A stretch of DNA of 8,230 bases from Planctomycetes bacterium UBA1662 (GTDB lineage Bacteria; Planctomycetota; UBA8108). This document shows, one piece after another, positions 1-7,080 of the stretch. The notes below the pieces were generated by a model. The model saw nothing but the letters and a program-made list of their open reading frames with translations, had not been told where the DNA came from and did no database searches. The position numbers were made by a program, and so were the translations under genes. The stretch's first letter is position 1; each line of letters begins with the position of its first letter. The DNA is taken from positions 21,916-30,145 of the forward strand of contig DCKY01000271.1 in assembly GCA_002320775.1 (NCBI GenBank), in the 5' to 3' direction.

Positions 1-1
1 T

Positions 2-427
2 TCAGCGGAATGGCTCGAGGGGGTCTCCAGCGTCCTTGACCAGGCAGGCGTATCAGATCGAACCGAGCTTCTTGGAACGCTTGACAGGCAGGAAAAGCTT
101 CAGTTTCTCTCCGAGCTGGATCTCTTCTCCGTTCCAGCTCAACGCCCGGAATCGAAGGGTCTCTACGCATTGGAGGCGATGGCCAGTGGAGTCCCAGTTG
201 TTCTGCCCGATGAGGGGGTTTTCCCGGAACTTATCGGAAAGGGAGGAGGAGGCTTTCTTTACGACCCGACAGACCGAGATGGGTTGAAGTCAGCCCTTGG
301 GGTGTTGCTGGCCGACCCTGGTTTTCGGGAGCGGCTCGGCCGGGAGGGAATGGAGTCTGCCAGCCTGCATTTTAGTTCGGAGCGTATGGCGAAGGACACC
401 ATCGCCTATTACAACCGGCTCGCGTAG
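2..427 (+). CDS. GT4-family glycosyltransferase, C-terminal part (5' end outside window)
   Basis: The frame is open from the first full codon (base 2) to the TAG at 425-427, giving 141 codons that form the donor-sugar-binding C-terminal Rossmann half of a GT-B glycosyltransferase. Key evidence is the E-x7-E motif of GT4 enzymes: E50 and E58 of the visible part, in the context PESKGLYALEAMASGVPVV, followed by a Gly-rich 'DEGVFPELIG' nucleotide-sugar loop. Upstream, 'LLGTLDRQEKLQFLSELDLFSVPA' is the usual strand-helix-strand before this motif. The tail (LLADPGFRERLGREG...) is the standard closing helix region. GT4 enzymes transfer a sugar from an NDP-sugar with retention of configuration; the acceptor cannot be told from this half. 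It lies 56 bases upstream of the thioesterase on the same strand, so it may belong to the same cluster. The family is confident; the substrate is unknown. Confidence 0.9.
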   Translation, partial: SAEWLEGVSSVLDQAGVSDRTELLGTLDRQEKLQFLSELDLFSVPAQRPESKGLYALEAMASGVPVVLPDEGVFPELIGKGGGGFLYDPTDRDGLKSALGVLLADPGFRERLGREGMESASLHFSSERMAKDTIAYYNRLA

Positions 428-472
428 ACGCCAAATGTCCGCTCCCTCTCGCAAAGCTTCCACGGATGCTGT

Positions 473-482
473 AATTTAAATT
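473..482. other. AT-only palindrome just upstream of the thioesterase start
   Basis: AATTTAAATT is a perfect 10-base palindrome one base before the ATG at 484, in otherwise G+C-rich DNA. No Shine-Dalgarno-like purine run lies at normal spacing before that ATG, so the AT-rich unstructured leader may help initiation. A -10-like element (TAATTT, 472-477) is present but has no matching -35 at 16-18 bases. Function is not established. Confidence 0.25.
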
Positions 483-483
483 T

Positions 484-942
484 ATGCCATCAGACTACCG
501 CAAAGAACGCCGGGTGGAGTTTTCAGAAACCGACCTGGCGGGAATCATCCATTACTCTTCCTATTTTCAATTTATGGAGGAGACCGAACACGAATTCCTC
601 AGGTCGCTCGGGCTCAGCGTCCAGCTTTGCGAGGGCGATATCACGTACGGCTTCCCGAGGCTTTCAACTCGATGCGAATATTCTCGGCCTCTTCAATTTG
701 AAGATGTCGTCGCAGTCGAGCTCAGGGTGGCCAGGATCGGCCGGAGCTCTATCACCTACCAATTCCTCTTCACCAGCAAGGGGGAAGAGGTCGCGCGCGG
801 CGAGGTCAGCGTCGCCTGTGTTGTGCGAGATTCAGAGGGAGTGATGAGGTCCAGTCCAATCCCCGCCTCCCTCTCTTCGCAGCTTGTTGCGCACGCCGGT
901 GAGCCGCTGACCTTCGGCCCTCCTTCGAGCAAGAAAAGATAG
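484..942 (+). CDS. Acyl-CoA/ACP thioesterase, 4HBT (YbgC-like) hotdog family
   Basis: A 152-residue protein of typical length for a single hotdog-domain thioesterase. The N-terminus carries the 4HBT/YbgC signature: V11-x-F13-x-E-T-D17, then G20-I-I-H23-Y24-x-x-Y27, followed by a Glu-rich helix start (F30-M-E-E-T-E). D17 is the expected catalytic Asp, with the long hotdog helix running through about residue 43. The later strands ('LQFEDVVAVELRV', 'SITYQFLF', 'GEEVARGEVSVACVV') complete the fold. Such enzymes hydrolyse acyl-CoA or acyl-ACP thioesters in the cytoplasm; chain specificity cannot be read from sequence. YbgC relatives act in phospholipid-related metabolism, and similar thioesterases occur in aryl polyene clusters. 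ATG at 484 is the only reasonable start. The gene ends 20 bases before the ABC ATPase, so co-transcription with the exporter is likely. No tol-pal genes are adjacent, which argues against a YbgC role in a Tol operon. Confidence 0.88.
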   Translation: MPSDYRKERRVEFSETDLAGIIHYSSYFQFMEETEHEFLRSLGLSVQLCEGDITYGFPRLSTRCEYSRPLQFEDVVAVELRVARIGRSSITYQFLFTSKGEEVARGEVSVACVVRDSEGVMRSSPIPASLSSQLVAHAGEPLTFGPPSSKKR

Positions 943-947
943 CTTTC

Positions 948-953
948 GGAGGG
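948..953 (+). promoter_or_regulatory. Ribosome binding site supporting the TTG start at 963
   Basis: GGAGGG lies nine bases upstream of the TTG at 963. This supports TTG as the ABC ATPase start; there is no closer in-frame ATG, and the next residues (RISISNLSKTY) begin the conserved first strand of ABC ATPases. Confidence 0.6.
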
Positions 954-962
954 TGTGCCGCA

Positions 963-1640
963 TTGAGAATCTCAATTTCAAACCTGTCCAAAACTTACCC
1001 CGCGCCCTCGGAGCCCCTGGTGGTGCTCGACGGGATCAACCTGGAGCTTGGGTCCGGCAAGTCTCTTGCAATTCAGGGGGCCTCCGGTTGCGGGAAGAGC
1101 ACGTTCCTGCATATCCTTGGAACGCTGGAGGAGCCCTGCTCCGGCTCGGTGCTCCTGGACGGCTCAGATCCCTTCCAGCTGGATGACAAGGCCCTTGCCG
1201 CCTTCAGGAATACCGAGATCGGATTCGTTTTCCAGGACCACTATCTCCTTCCGCAATGCACGGTTCTTGAAAACGTGCTCCTGCCTACACTCGCAGCTGA
1301 CGTGCCGGGAGAGGAGCCTGAGTCCGTCGCGCTTGAGCTCCTGGAGAGGGTTGGCCTCTCAGCTCGAATCGGGCATCTGCCATCCGAGCTGTCCGGGGGT
1401 GAGCGCCAGAGGGCGGCCATCGCCAGGGCCCTGGTTCGCCGCCCCGGGCTTGTTCTTTGCGATGAGCCGACAGGCAATCTGGATTCCGATACGGCCGAGA
1501 TGGTTGCGGATCTCTTTGTCGAACTGCACTCGACGTTAGCCTCGACCCTCGTGGTCGTCACCCATTCCGCAAGGCTCGCCTCGCGGTTTCAACGGAGAGT
1601 AACCTTCTCGGGAAGGTCCCTCCAGGAGGCCGGGAAATAA
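963..1640 (+). CDS. ABC transporter ATP-binding protein, LolD/MacB type
   Basis: A complete 225-residue nucleotide-binding subunit, normal length for LolD-type ATPases. The motifs appear in order: A-loop Y12, Walker A GASGCGKST (39-47), Q-loop Q91 in 'FVFQDHYLL', signature LSGGE (143-147), Walker B LVLCDEP with catalytic E168 (163-169), D-loop 'GNLD' (171-174) and H-loop H201. 'GFVFQDHYLLP' and 'DEPTGNLD' are characteristic of the LolD/MacB/FtsE branch, whose members power mechanotransmission exporters rather than importers. The start is TTG with a good GGAGGG site. The gene stops two bases before the ATG of the large FtsX-type permease, so the two almost certainly form one transporter on the cytoplasmic membrane. 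No LolA or LolB-like gene is visible, so lipoprotein release is not demonstrated. Export of a cluster product or envelope lipid is equally possible. Confidence 0.93.
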   Translation: MRISISNLSKTYPAPSEPLVVLDGINLELGSGKSLAIQGASGCGKSTFLHILGTLEEPCSGSVLLDGSDPFQLDDKALAAFRNTEIGFVFQDHYLLPQCTVLENVLLPTLAADVPGEEPESVALELLERVGLSARIGHLPSELSGGERQRAAIARALVRRPGLVLCDEPTGNLDSDTAEMVADLFVELHSTLASTLVVVTHSARLASRFQRRVTFSGRSLQEAGK

Positions 1641-1642
1641 GC

Positions 1643-4600
1643 ATGACCGGCTGGGGCTTAGCAATGAAGGGGCTCGCCTGGCATGGCCGATCTTATCTTG
1701 CCGTCGGGGCGAGCATCGCCACCACCTGCGCGGTGATCTGCGGCGCCCTGCTGGTCGGTGATTCCGTCAGGGAGAGCCTTCGGCTCCAGGCCATTGAGCG
1801 CCTCGGGAGAACCCGGCACGCTCTTGTGTCTCCAACGTTTTTCCGCGAAGAGCTGGCCGCCGAGCTGGATCTCGGCCGCGACTCAGTGCCGCTGATACTG
1901 CTGCGGGGAAGCGTCATTCACCCGGACACTCGCCAGCGGTCTTCCGAGGTGAACATCATTGGCGTCGATGACAGGTTCTCGGCAGCCTCACCCAACAGCC
2001 GGTCCTGGGTGATCGGGGACCAGTACGCGAGGGTGAATTCCGCCCTGGCATCAGAGGTCGGAGCGAAGCAGGGGCATGATCTCGTGGTGAGCTTTGAGCT
2101 CCACAGCGACATCCCCCGAGAGCATGCTCTCGGGAAGAGAGAGGGCACCACCGAGAGGCTCCGCCTTGAGGTCGCGGGGGTAGAGGAAGATTCAGGCACG
2201 GCTATTTTCGACCTCAAGCTCCAGCAGGAGACGCCGCGGAATATTTTTGTTTCCCTGGAGAGACTGCAGGGCAAGCTGGGGAGGGAAGCCCAGGTCAACA
2301 CCATTATCGTCTGTCGCGACACGCAAGGCGCCGAGGCTGGATCGCCGCAGTCCCGGCTCCAGGGCGCCTGGAGGCTGGATGATATCGGCGCTGTTTTACG
2401 TGCGGATCCAGGGCGGAATTACGTCTCTCTCGAGAGCCGCAACTTCCTCCTGGACTCACGCCTGGTTGAGGCCGCAAGGGCGGCGGCCTCTAAGTCTCCG
2501 TACCAGAGGCAAGAGGTGCTTGCCTACCTTGCAAATGCAATCGGCGTTGGTGAAAACGAGATTCCCTATTCTATCGTCGCTGCCGTCACCCCATGGCGCC
2601 TTCCTTCGGGGGCGAAGGCCGGGCCTCCTCTTGGTTCATTTGGCGCAGAAGATGGCTTCTTTGACGAAGCTGGAATCGTTCTTAATTCGTGGGCCGCGGC
2701 TGACCTTGAGGCCATCGCGGGGAACAAGGTCACAATACAATTTTACGGGATTGGGTCGGAGCACGAACTGGTTGAAAGGTCTGTTGAGCTTGACCTGCAG
2801 GGTGTCGTCCAGTTGTCAGGGCCAGCCCTGGATCCTGGCTGGACTCCTGAATATCCCGGAGTCTCCGATGCTGAAACTTTTTCCGATTGGGACCCTCCCT
2901 TCCCGCTGGACTATTCGAAAATTCGAGATCCAGGCCCTGATGGGGATTACTGGAAAGAGTTCCGGACCACGCCCAAGGGTTTCATCCACTCTTCGGTCGG
3001 GGAGAGGCTCTGGGCCGGAAAATACGGCCAGCTGACATCTTTCAGGGTCAAGGATCCGCGCCGCCAGGCGGATGTAGATTCCATGAAGGCTGATTTCTCC
3101 GGCAGGCTTCGCCGGGCGATCCAGCCTGAGAAATTCGGATTGAATTTCCGCGACATCCGCAAAGAGGCAGAAGCCGCGGCCAGGTCCGGCACCGATTTCG
3201 GGATGCTGTTTATCAGCATGAGCTTTTTCATCATCGTCGCGGGCCTGATGCTCACCTCGATGACCCTGCGGCTTTCTCTCGAAAAACGGTCAAAAACACT
3301 TGGGATGCTCGGAGCGGTCGGGTTTGACGGGAGCAGGATCCGGCGGGTCCTGGCGATGGAGGGGGCCATCGTGGTTTTTGCCGGATCCCTGGCTGGCCTT
3401 CTTGGCGGAGTGGGCTACGCAGCCTTGCTCATTCGCGGCCTCAAGTCCTGGTGGCAGGATGCTGTCAACTCACCCTTTCTTTCTCTCCATGTCGCAAGCC
3501 AGAGCCTCGCCATCAGCCTTGGTGTCACCATAGCTCTCTCTGCGGTCACGGGATATTTTATCCTCAAAAAACTGGCAAGCCTGCCGCCAAGGAGATTACT
3601 CAGCGGGATGGCTTACGCCGAGATCAGCCGCTCGGATGCATCTGTGGGGAACCGTCGAAGGCTTTATGTGGGCCTGGGTCTCCTTGCCCTTTCAGGGGGT
3701 TTCATCACTCTTGCCTGGTTAGAGGCCCTGCCCGCGGTCCCGGCTTTTCTTGGGCTGGGGACATCCCTGCTTGCCGCAGGAATGGTGCTGTTCTCCTGGG
3801 GTCTGCGAACAACCCCTGCGGGGAGGCTCAAGGGTTCAGGGGCGATGGCCATGGTCCGCCTTGGCCTCCGGAATGGGAGGCGAGCGAGCGGGCGAAGCCT
3901 TCTTACTGCAGGCCTGATAGCGCTCGCAACCTTCGTGGTGGTAACCGTTGCCGCTTACCAGAAAGATCCTGCCGGCGGTGAGCCGGAATTCTCATCGGGC
4001 GACGGCGGGTTCTCCCTTGTCGGACGCTCAGCCTCGCCTGTCTACGCGCGGCTGGAGACTCCCAAGGGCAGGGAAGAGCTCGGCCTTGACGAGGAGCTTT
4101 CGAAGTCGATGGGGGGCGAGGACTTCAATATATTCTCTCTGCGGGAGAGGCCCGGCGATGAGACGAGCTGCCTCAATCTGTACCGGCCAACGGAGCCCCG
4201 GATCCTCGGAGCTCCGCGGGAATTTATCGAGCGTGGAGGGTTTTCCTGGGGAGGGACCCTTGCCGCTAATGCAGAGGAACATAAGAATCCGTGGATTCTC
4301 CTGGAGCAGACCCGGGAGAACTGGCCCGCGGGGACGGTTCCGGCCATTGGTGACCTCAATACTGTGCAATGGATTTTGCACAGCGGACTTGGGAAGGACA
4401 TAGCCATAAAGGACGGCCGGGGCCGCGAGCTGTCCCTTCGGATCGTCGGCCTGCTCACAAACAGCCTGCTCCAGGGCTCTCTTGTTGTCTCCAGCCAAAA
4501 CTTTGAAGAGATGTTCCCCGGGCGACGGGGCTGGTCCACATTTTTCATCGAGAGCCGCCCAGAAAGAGCTGAGTCTCTTCGTGGGGGCCTCGAAGACCAG

Positions 4601-5050
4601 CTCGGCGACTTCGGCCTTGACCTGCAGTCATCAGGCCAGGTCCTTTCACGCTTTAACAGGGTTCAGAACACCTATCTTTCGACCTTCATGGTTCTTGGAG
4701 GGCTGGGGCTGCTCCTTGGAACCATTGGGCTTGGAGCCGTCCTCATGAGGAATGTAAACGACCGTAGAGGAGAGCTCGCACTGATGAAGGCCCTTGGCTA
4801 TTCAGGGAAAGCTCTGTCGCTTATGGTTCTGGCAGAGACCCTGTTCCTGATCATTTTAGGAGAAATCCAGGGCGCTGTTTCCGCGTTGATCGCGGCGGCT
4901 CCACTGATCGCCTCCTCGCAGTCACAGATCTCCTGGGGGCCCCTCGCGCTCATTCTCGCGGCTGTTCTCGCAGGAGGGGTGGGCTCGTGCTTCTTCGCCA
5001 TGCGAGCCGCGTTGCGCACTCCGGTACTTGGCGCTCTTCGGTCGGATTAG
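1643..5050 (+). CDS. Large fused FtsX-type ABC transporter permease (two FtsX domains)
   Basis: A 1135-residue integral membrane protein, more than twice the size of LolC/LolE (about 400 residues), because two FtsX units are fused. By eye there are about ten membrane segments: TM1 18-38; TM2-4 at roughly 519-543, 575-600 and 621-642; TM5-7 at 674-694, 699-720 and 752-772; TM8-10 at 1010-1036, 1058-1090 and 1101-1123. TM2-4 and TM8-10 are the FtsX modules, each with the typical cytoplasmic loop after the first helix ('LEKRSKTLGMLGAVG' and 'NDRRGELALMKALG'). The two external parts are unequal: about 480 residues after TM1 and about 237 residues after TM7, presumably periplasmic MacB-like domains. 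The N-terminal 'LLVGDSVRESL' following TM1 is familiar from large permeases of PVC bacteria. ATG 1643 follows the ATPase stop by two bases; AGGAGG at 1624-1629 and GGGA at 1632-1635 could serve as its ribosome binding site. The substrate is unknown. Confidence 0.9.
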   Translation: MTGWGLAMKGLAWHGRSYLAVGASIATTCAVICGALLVGDSVRESLRLQAIERLGRTRHALVSPTFFREELAAELDLGRDSVPLILLRGSVIHPDTRQRSSEVNIIGVDDRFSAASPNSRSWVIGDQYARVNSALASEVGAKQGHDLVVSFELHSDIPREHALGKREGTTERLRLEVAGVEEDSGTAIFDLKLQQETPRNIFVSLERLQGKLGREAQVNTIIVCRDTQGAEAGSPQSRLQGAWRLDDIGAVLRADPGRNYVSLESRNFLLDSRLVEAARAAASKSPYQRQEVLAYLANAIGVGENEIPYSIVAAVTPWRLPSGAKAGPPLGSFGAEDGFFDEAGIVLNSWAAADLEAIAGNKVTIQFYGIGSEHELVERSVELDLQGVVQLSGPALDPGWTPEYPGVSDAETFSDWDPPFPLDYSKIRDPGPDGDYWKEFRTTPKGFIHSSVGERLWAGKYGQLTSFRVKDPRRQADVDSMKADFSGRLRRAIQPEKFGLNFRDIRKEAEAAARSGTDFGMLFISMSFFIIVAGLMLTSMTLRLSLEKRSKTLGMLGAVGFDGSRIRRVLAMEGAIVVFAGSLAGLLGGVGYAALLIRGLKSWWQDAVNSPFLSLHVASQSLAISLGVTIALSAVTGYFILKKLASLPPRRLLSGMAYAEISRSDASVGNRRRLYVGLGLLALSGGFITLAWLEALPAVPAFLGLGTSLLAAGMVLFSWGLRTTPAGRLKGSGAMAMVRLGLRNGRRASGRSLLTAGLIALATFVVVTVAAYQKDPAGGEPEFSSGDGGFSLVGRSASPVYARLETPKGREELGLDEELSKSMGGEDFNIFSLRERPGDETSCLNLYRPTEPRILGAPREFIERGGFSWGGTLAANAEEHKNPWILLEQTRENWPAGTVPAIGDLNTVQWILHSGLGKDIAIKDGRGRELSLRIVGLLTNSLLQGSLVVSSQNFEEMFPGRRGWSTFFIESRPERAESLRGGLEDQLGDFGLDLQSSGQVLSRFNRVQNTYLSTFMVLGGLGLLLGTIGLGAVLMRNVNDRRGELALMKALGYSGKALSLMVLAETLFLIILGEIQGAVSALIAAAPLIASSQSQISWGPLALILAAVLAGGVGSCFFAMRAALRTPVLGALRSD

Positions 5051-5163
5051 AGCGGGCCGGAAATCGGTTTTCTACTGAATGTTGATTCCGTATCATATTC
5101 CTCCTGCACAGCAGGCGGGGCGCAGGCCCAGAAGCCTTTTTCTTTCGAAGTGGACCGAACTGT
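5051..5163. other. Largest intergenic gap, separating transporter genes from the biosynthetic trio
   Basis: The 113 bases between the permease stop and the radical SAM start are the longest non-coding stretch here. They hold small inverted repeats (see the terminator entry) and an AT-richer patch at about 5078-5100 with a -10-like TATCAT (5091-5096), but no acceptable -35 at 16-18 bases. No clear Shine-Dalgarno site precedes the ATG at 5164; GAAG at 5147-5150 is too far. A unit boundary is plausible but unproven. Confidence 0.35.
5103..5145 (+). terminator. Weak terminator-like hairpins before the radical SAM gene
   Basis: CCTGC (5103-5107) can pair with GCAGG at 5111-5115, leaving a three-base loop, or with a second GCAGG at 5122-5126, so two alternative foldings exist. 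A second stem, AGGC (5124-5127) with GCCT (5134-5137), runs into TTTTCTTT (5138-5145). The stems are only four to five base pairs, so this would be at best a weak or partial terminator. Confidence 0.25.
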
Positions 5164-6471
5164 ATGAGCTCGACAACTCCTGACGACGCCACTGAGGTTG
5201 GTAGTTATTTCGTCTCGAATTACCCGCCTTTTTCATTCTGGAATAAGGACCATCTTCCGGCGGCGCAGGACGCGCTTCAGGCCGCCCCGCAAGAGGGCTC
5301 GCCGATAGGGCTCTATCTCCACATCCCCTTCTGCCGTAAGCGTTGCAAATTCTGTTACTTCAGAGTCTACACCGACAAAAACAGCAAGGAGATCGAGCGG
5401 TATGTTAGCGCGCTCGGGCGTGAAGCCGAGCTGTACCAGGAGCTGCCGGGGGTCCGCGGCCGTCCTTTTAAGTTTGTATATTTCGGCGGCGGGACGCCCT
5501 CCTATCTGAGCGCGAAACAGCTCAGGGGACTGGTCGACAGGCTTCGGGACTCTATCGGCTGGGATGATGCCGAGGAGGTTACTTTCGAATGCGAGCCCGG
5601 GACGCTTAACCGCGGCAAGCTCGAGGCCATTCGGGAGATAGGAGTCACTCGGCTGAGCCTGGGGGTAGAAAACTTCAACGACGAAATCCTCGAAGAAAAC
5701 GGAAGAGCCCATCGCTCCCCAGAGTGCCTGGAGGCCTATGGCTGGGCCCGGGAGCTTGCCTTTGATCAAATCAACATCGACCTCATCTCAGGCATGGTCG
5801 GGGAAACCGAGGAGAACTGGAAAGACACGGTAAGTCGGGCTCTTGAGCTCCAGCCGGAGTGCCTGACCATCTACCAGATGGAGTTGCCCTTCAACACGAT
5901 CTACACCCGGGAGGGCGTTGGCGGAACAGGCGCGGTGGCGAATTGGGAAACCAAGAGACGCTGGGTCGACTACGCTTTTGGTGAATTCAAATCAGCCGGA
6001 TATTCACAATCGAGCGCCTATACAGTCGTTCGTGACGCGGACACGAAATTTGTCTATCGCGATGCTCTCTGGGAAGGCGCTGACATGCTTGGGACAGGGG
6101 TCGCCTCCTTCGGGCACTTCCAGGGCTGTCATATGCAGAACGTCGATGGCATTGAAGACTACAACCTCCTTCTTGAAGGAGGCCAGCTCCCGCTTGGGCG
6201 GGCCCTGCCGGTAACCCCTCGGCAGTTGATGATTCGGGAATTCATTCTCCAGTTGAAGCGCGGAAGGGTGGAGGTGTCGTATTTCCTGGAAAAATTCGGC
6301 CTTGATGTAAGAAGTGAGTTTCGAAGTCAGCTCCAGGCTCATCAGGATTCCGGATACCTGCAGATAGAAGACGATGAAACCATTCGGCTCACCCCTGGAG
6401 GCTTCCTTGTAGCCGACACTCTCCTGGAGCCTTTCTTTGAAGAGCAGCACCGAGATGCCCGATACACCTGA
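5164..6471 (+). CDS. HemN/HemW-like radical SAM protein
   Basis: A 435-residue radical SAM enzyme of the coproporphyrinogen III oxidase-like family. 'LYLHIPFCRKRCKFC' places the 4Fe-4S-binding CX3CX2C at C57, C61 and C64. The SAM-binding GGGTPS is at 108-113. The TIM-barrel continues with 'EVTFECEPGTLN', 'GVTRLSLGVENFND', 'INIDLISGMVGET' and 'LTIYQMELPFNT'. The C-terminal part ('RLTPGGFLVADTLLEPFF') matches the HemN C-terminal domain. The fourth Cys of true HemN (CX3CX2CXC) is absent: after C64 come Y65 and F66, as in HemW and other divergent members. This makes oxygen-independent coproporphyrinogen oxidase activity unlikely, and no heme genes flank it. HemN-like proteins include heme chaperones, heme-degrading methyltransferases and cyclopropane-forming enzymes of natural-product pathways. 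It is followed after five bases by the UbiC-like gene, so a role in the same pathway is likely. The exact reaction is unknown. Confidence 0.85.
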   Translation: MSSTTPDDATEVGSYFVSNYPPFSFWNKDHLPAAQDALQAAPQEGSPIGLYLHIPFCRKRCKFCYFRVYTDKNSKEIERYVSALGREAELYQELPGVRGRPFKFVYFGGGTPSYLSAKQLRGLVDRLRDSIGWDDAEEVTFECEPGTLNRGKLEAIREIGVTRLSLGVENFNDEILEENGRAHRSPECLEAYGWARELAFDQINIDLISGMVGETEENWKDTVSRALELQPECLTIYQMELPFNTIYTREGVGGTGAVANWETKRRWVDYAFGEFKSAGYSQSSAYTVVRDADTKFVYRDALWEGADMLGTGVASFGHFQGCHMQNVDGIEDYNLLLEGGQLPLGRALPVTPRQLMIREFILQLKRGRVEVSYFLEKFGLDVRSEFRSQLQAHQDSGYLQIEDDETIRLTPGGFLVADTLLEPFFEEQHRDARYT

Positions 6472-6476
6472 GGTCT

Positions 6477-7052
6477 GTGCCCCCGCCCATGAATGAGCCG
6501 CGTCTCACACTTGCTACGGCCAGCGCCTGGCTTGAGGAGGTCCTTGGGCAATTCCCCGACGATCGAATCGAGCTCGACAAGATAGATGTTCTCAGTGGGG
6601 ATTCTGTTCCCGGAATCTACAACGAGCTGCTGGTTCACACCCACCACATGACGGTAACTCTTGAGGAGTACTGCGGCAGTTCCCTTCACCTGGAGGTGGT
6701 CAAGGTCAGGCACGAGGGGCAGGACTATGCCAGGAAGCTTGTTTTGCGGTCCGGAGAGGGCGGCCCTGTCGTCCTCGCGGGAATCATGAGATTCCGGCTG
6801 GAATTTGTTCGTGAAGAAATCCGCCAAACGATAGTGGAGGCCTCCACTCCGCTTGGAAGGATCCTGATTGAGAACGATGTTCTGCGGCGGATAGAAACAG
6901 TCGCATTTCTCCGATTTCCCCTGCAGAATACTTTTGGCGAGTTGCTGGGGCCCGGCGCCGAAGACGACTTCAGCTACGGCAGGATTGCGATCATCTTTTG
7001 TGACGGCGCGCCGGCGGTTGAGCTGCTTGAGCTGATTCCGTCCGGAATCTAA
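6477..7052 (+). CDS. Chorismate lyase (UbiC)-like protein, putative
   Basis: A 191-residue soluble protein with no membrane segment or signal peptide. Compared from memory with E. coli UbiC (165 residues), the order of conserved blocks agrees: 'MTVTLEEYCGSSLHLEVV' corresponds to the UbiC region starting MTKRFEQ; 'YARKLVL' puts R86 on the UbiC Arg that binds substrate carboxylate (in its WLREILL block); 'GGPVVLAGIMRF' matches its GEPWLAGRTVV; 'TPLGRILI' (124-131) matches TPLGRYLF; and 'YGRIAIIFCDGAPAVELLELIP' matches its last strands. UbiC splits chorismate into 4-hydroxybenzoate and pyruvate. The catalytic Glu is less clear, since E185 and E182 each miss the ungapped position. The protein could therefore be an active lyase, a variant with another hydroxybenzoate product, or a ligand-binding relative of the same fold. 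GTG 6477 is close behind the radical SAM stop; ATG 6489 is an alternative start, 14 bases after GAGGT (6470-6474). Confidence 0.6.
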   Translation: MPPPMNEPRLTLATASAWLEEVLGQFPDDRIELDKIDVLSGDSVPGIYNELLVHTHHMTVTLEEYCGSSLHLEVVKVRHEGQDYARKLVLRSGEGGPVVLAGIMRFRLEFVREEIRQTIVEASTPLGRILIENDVLRRIETVAFLRFPLQNTFGELLGPGAEDDFSYGRIAIIFCDGAPAVELLELIPSGI

Positions 7053-7064
7053 TTTTAAGACAGT

Positions 7065-7070
7065 GAAGGG
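7065..7070 (+). promoter_or_regulatory. Ribosome binding site deciding the GTG start at 7081
   Basis: GAAGGG lies ten bases upstream of GTG 7081. An in-frame TAG at 7075-7077 prevents any earlier start, and the next in-frame start codon (GTG 7114) would cut into the first strand of the FAD-binding fold. Confidence 0.5.
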
Positions 7071-7080
7071 CTTTTAGACG

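Noticed and set aside
2247..3035. A 262-codon alternative + frame inside the permease
   Set aside because: The permease frame is continuous through this region with no disruption; the alternative is rich in Arg, Ser and Pro as expected for an out-of-frame shadow in G+C-rich DNA.
963..5050. Naming the transporter LolCDE
   Set aside because: The ATPase is LolD-like, but the permease is a single double-length protein and no LolA/LolB partner is visible, so lipoprotein transport is unsupported.
5068..5096. Sigma-70 promoter before the radical SAM gene
   Set aside because: TATCAT at 5091-5096 is a fair -10, but no hexamer close to TTGACA occurs 16-18 bases upstream.
5233..5769. A 178-codon open frame on the - strand
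   Set aside because: It lies wholly inside the radical SAM gene, whose motifs are unmistakable, and its translation shows no recognisable domain.
5164..6471. Annotation as heme biosynthesis gene hemN
   Set aside because: The fourth Cys of the HemN motif is missing and no heme genes are adjacent, so only family-level naming is justified.
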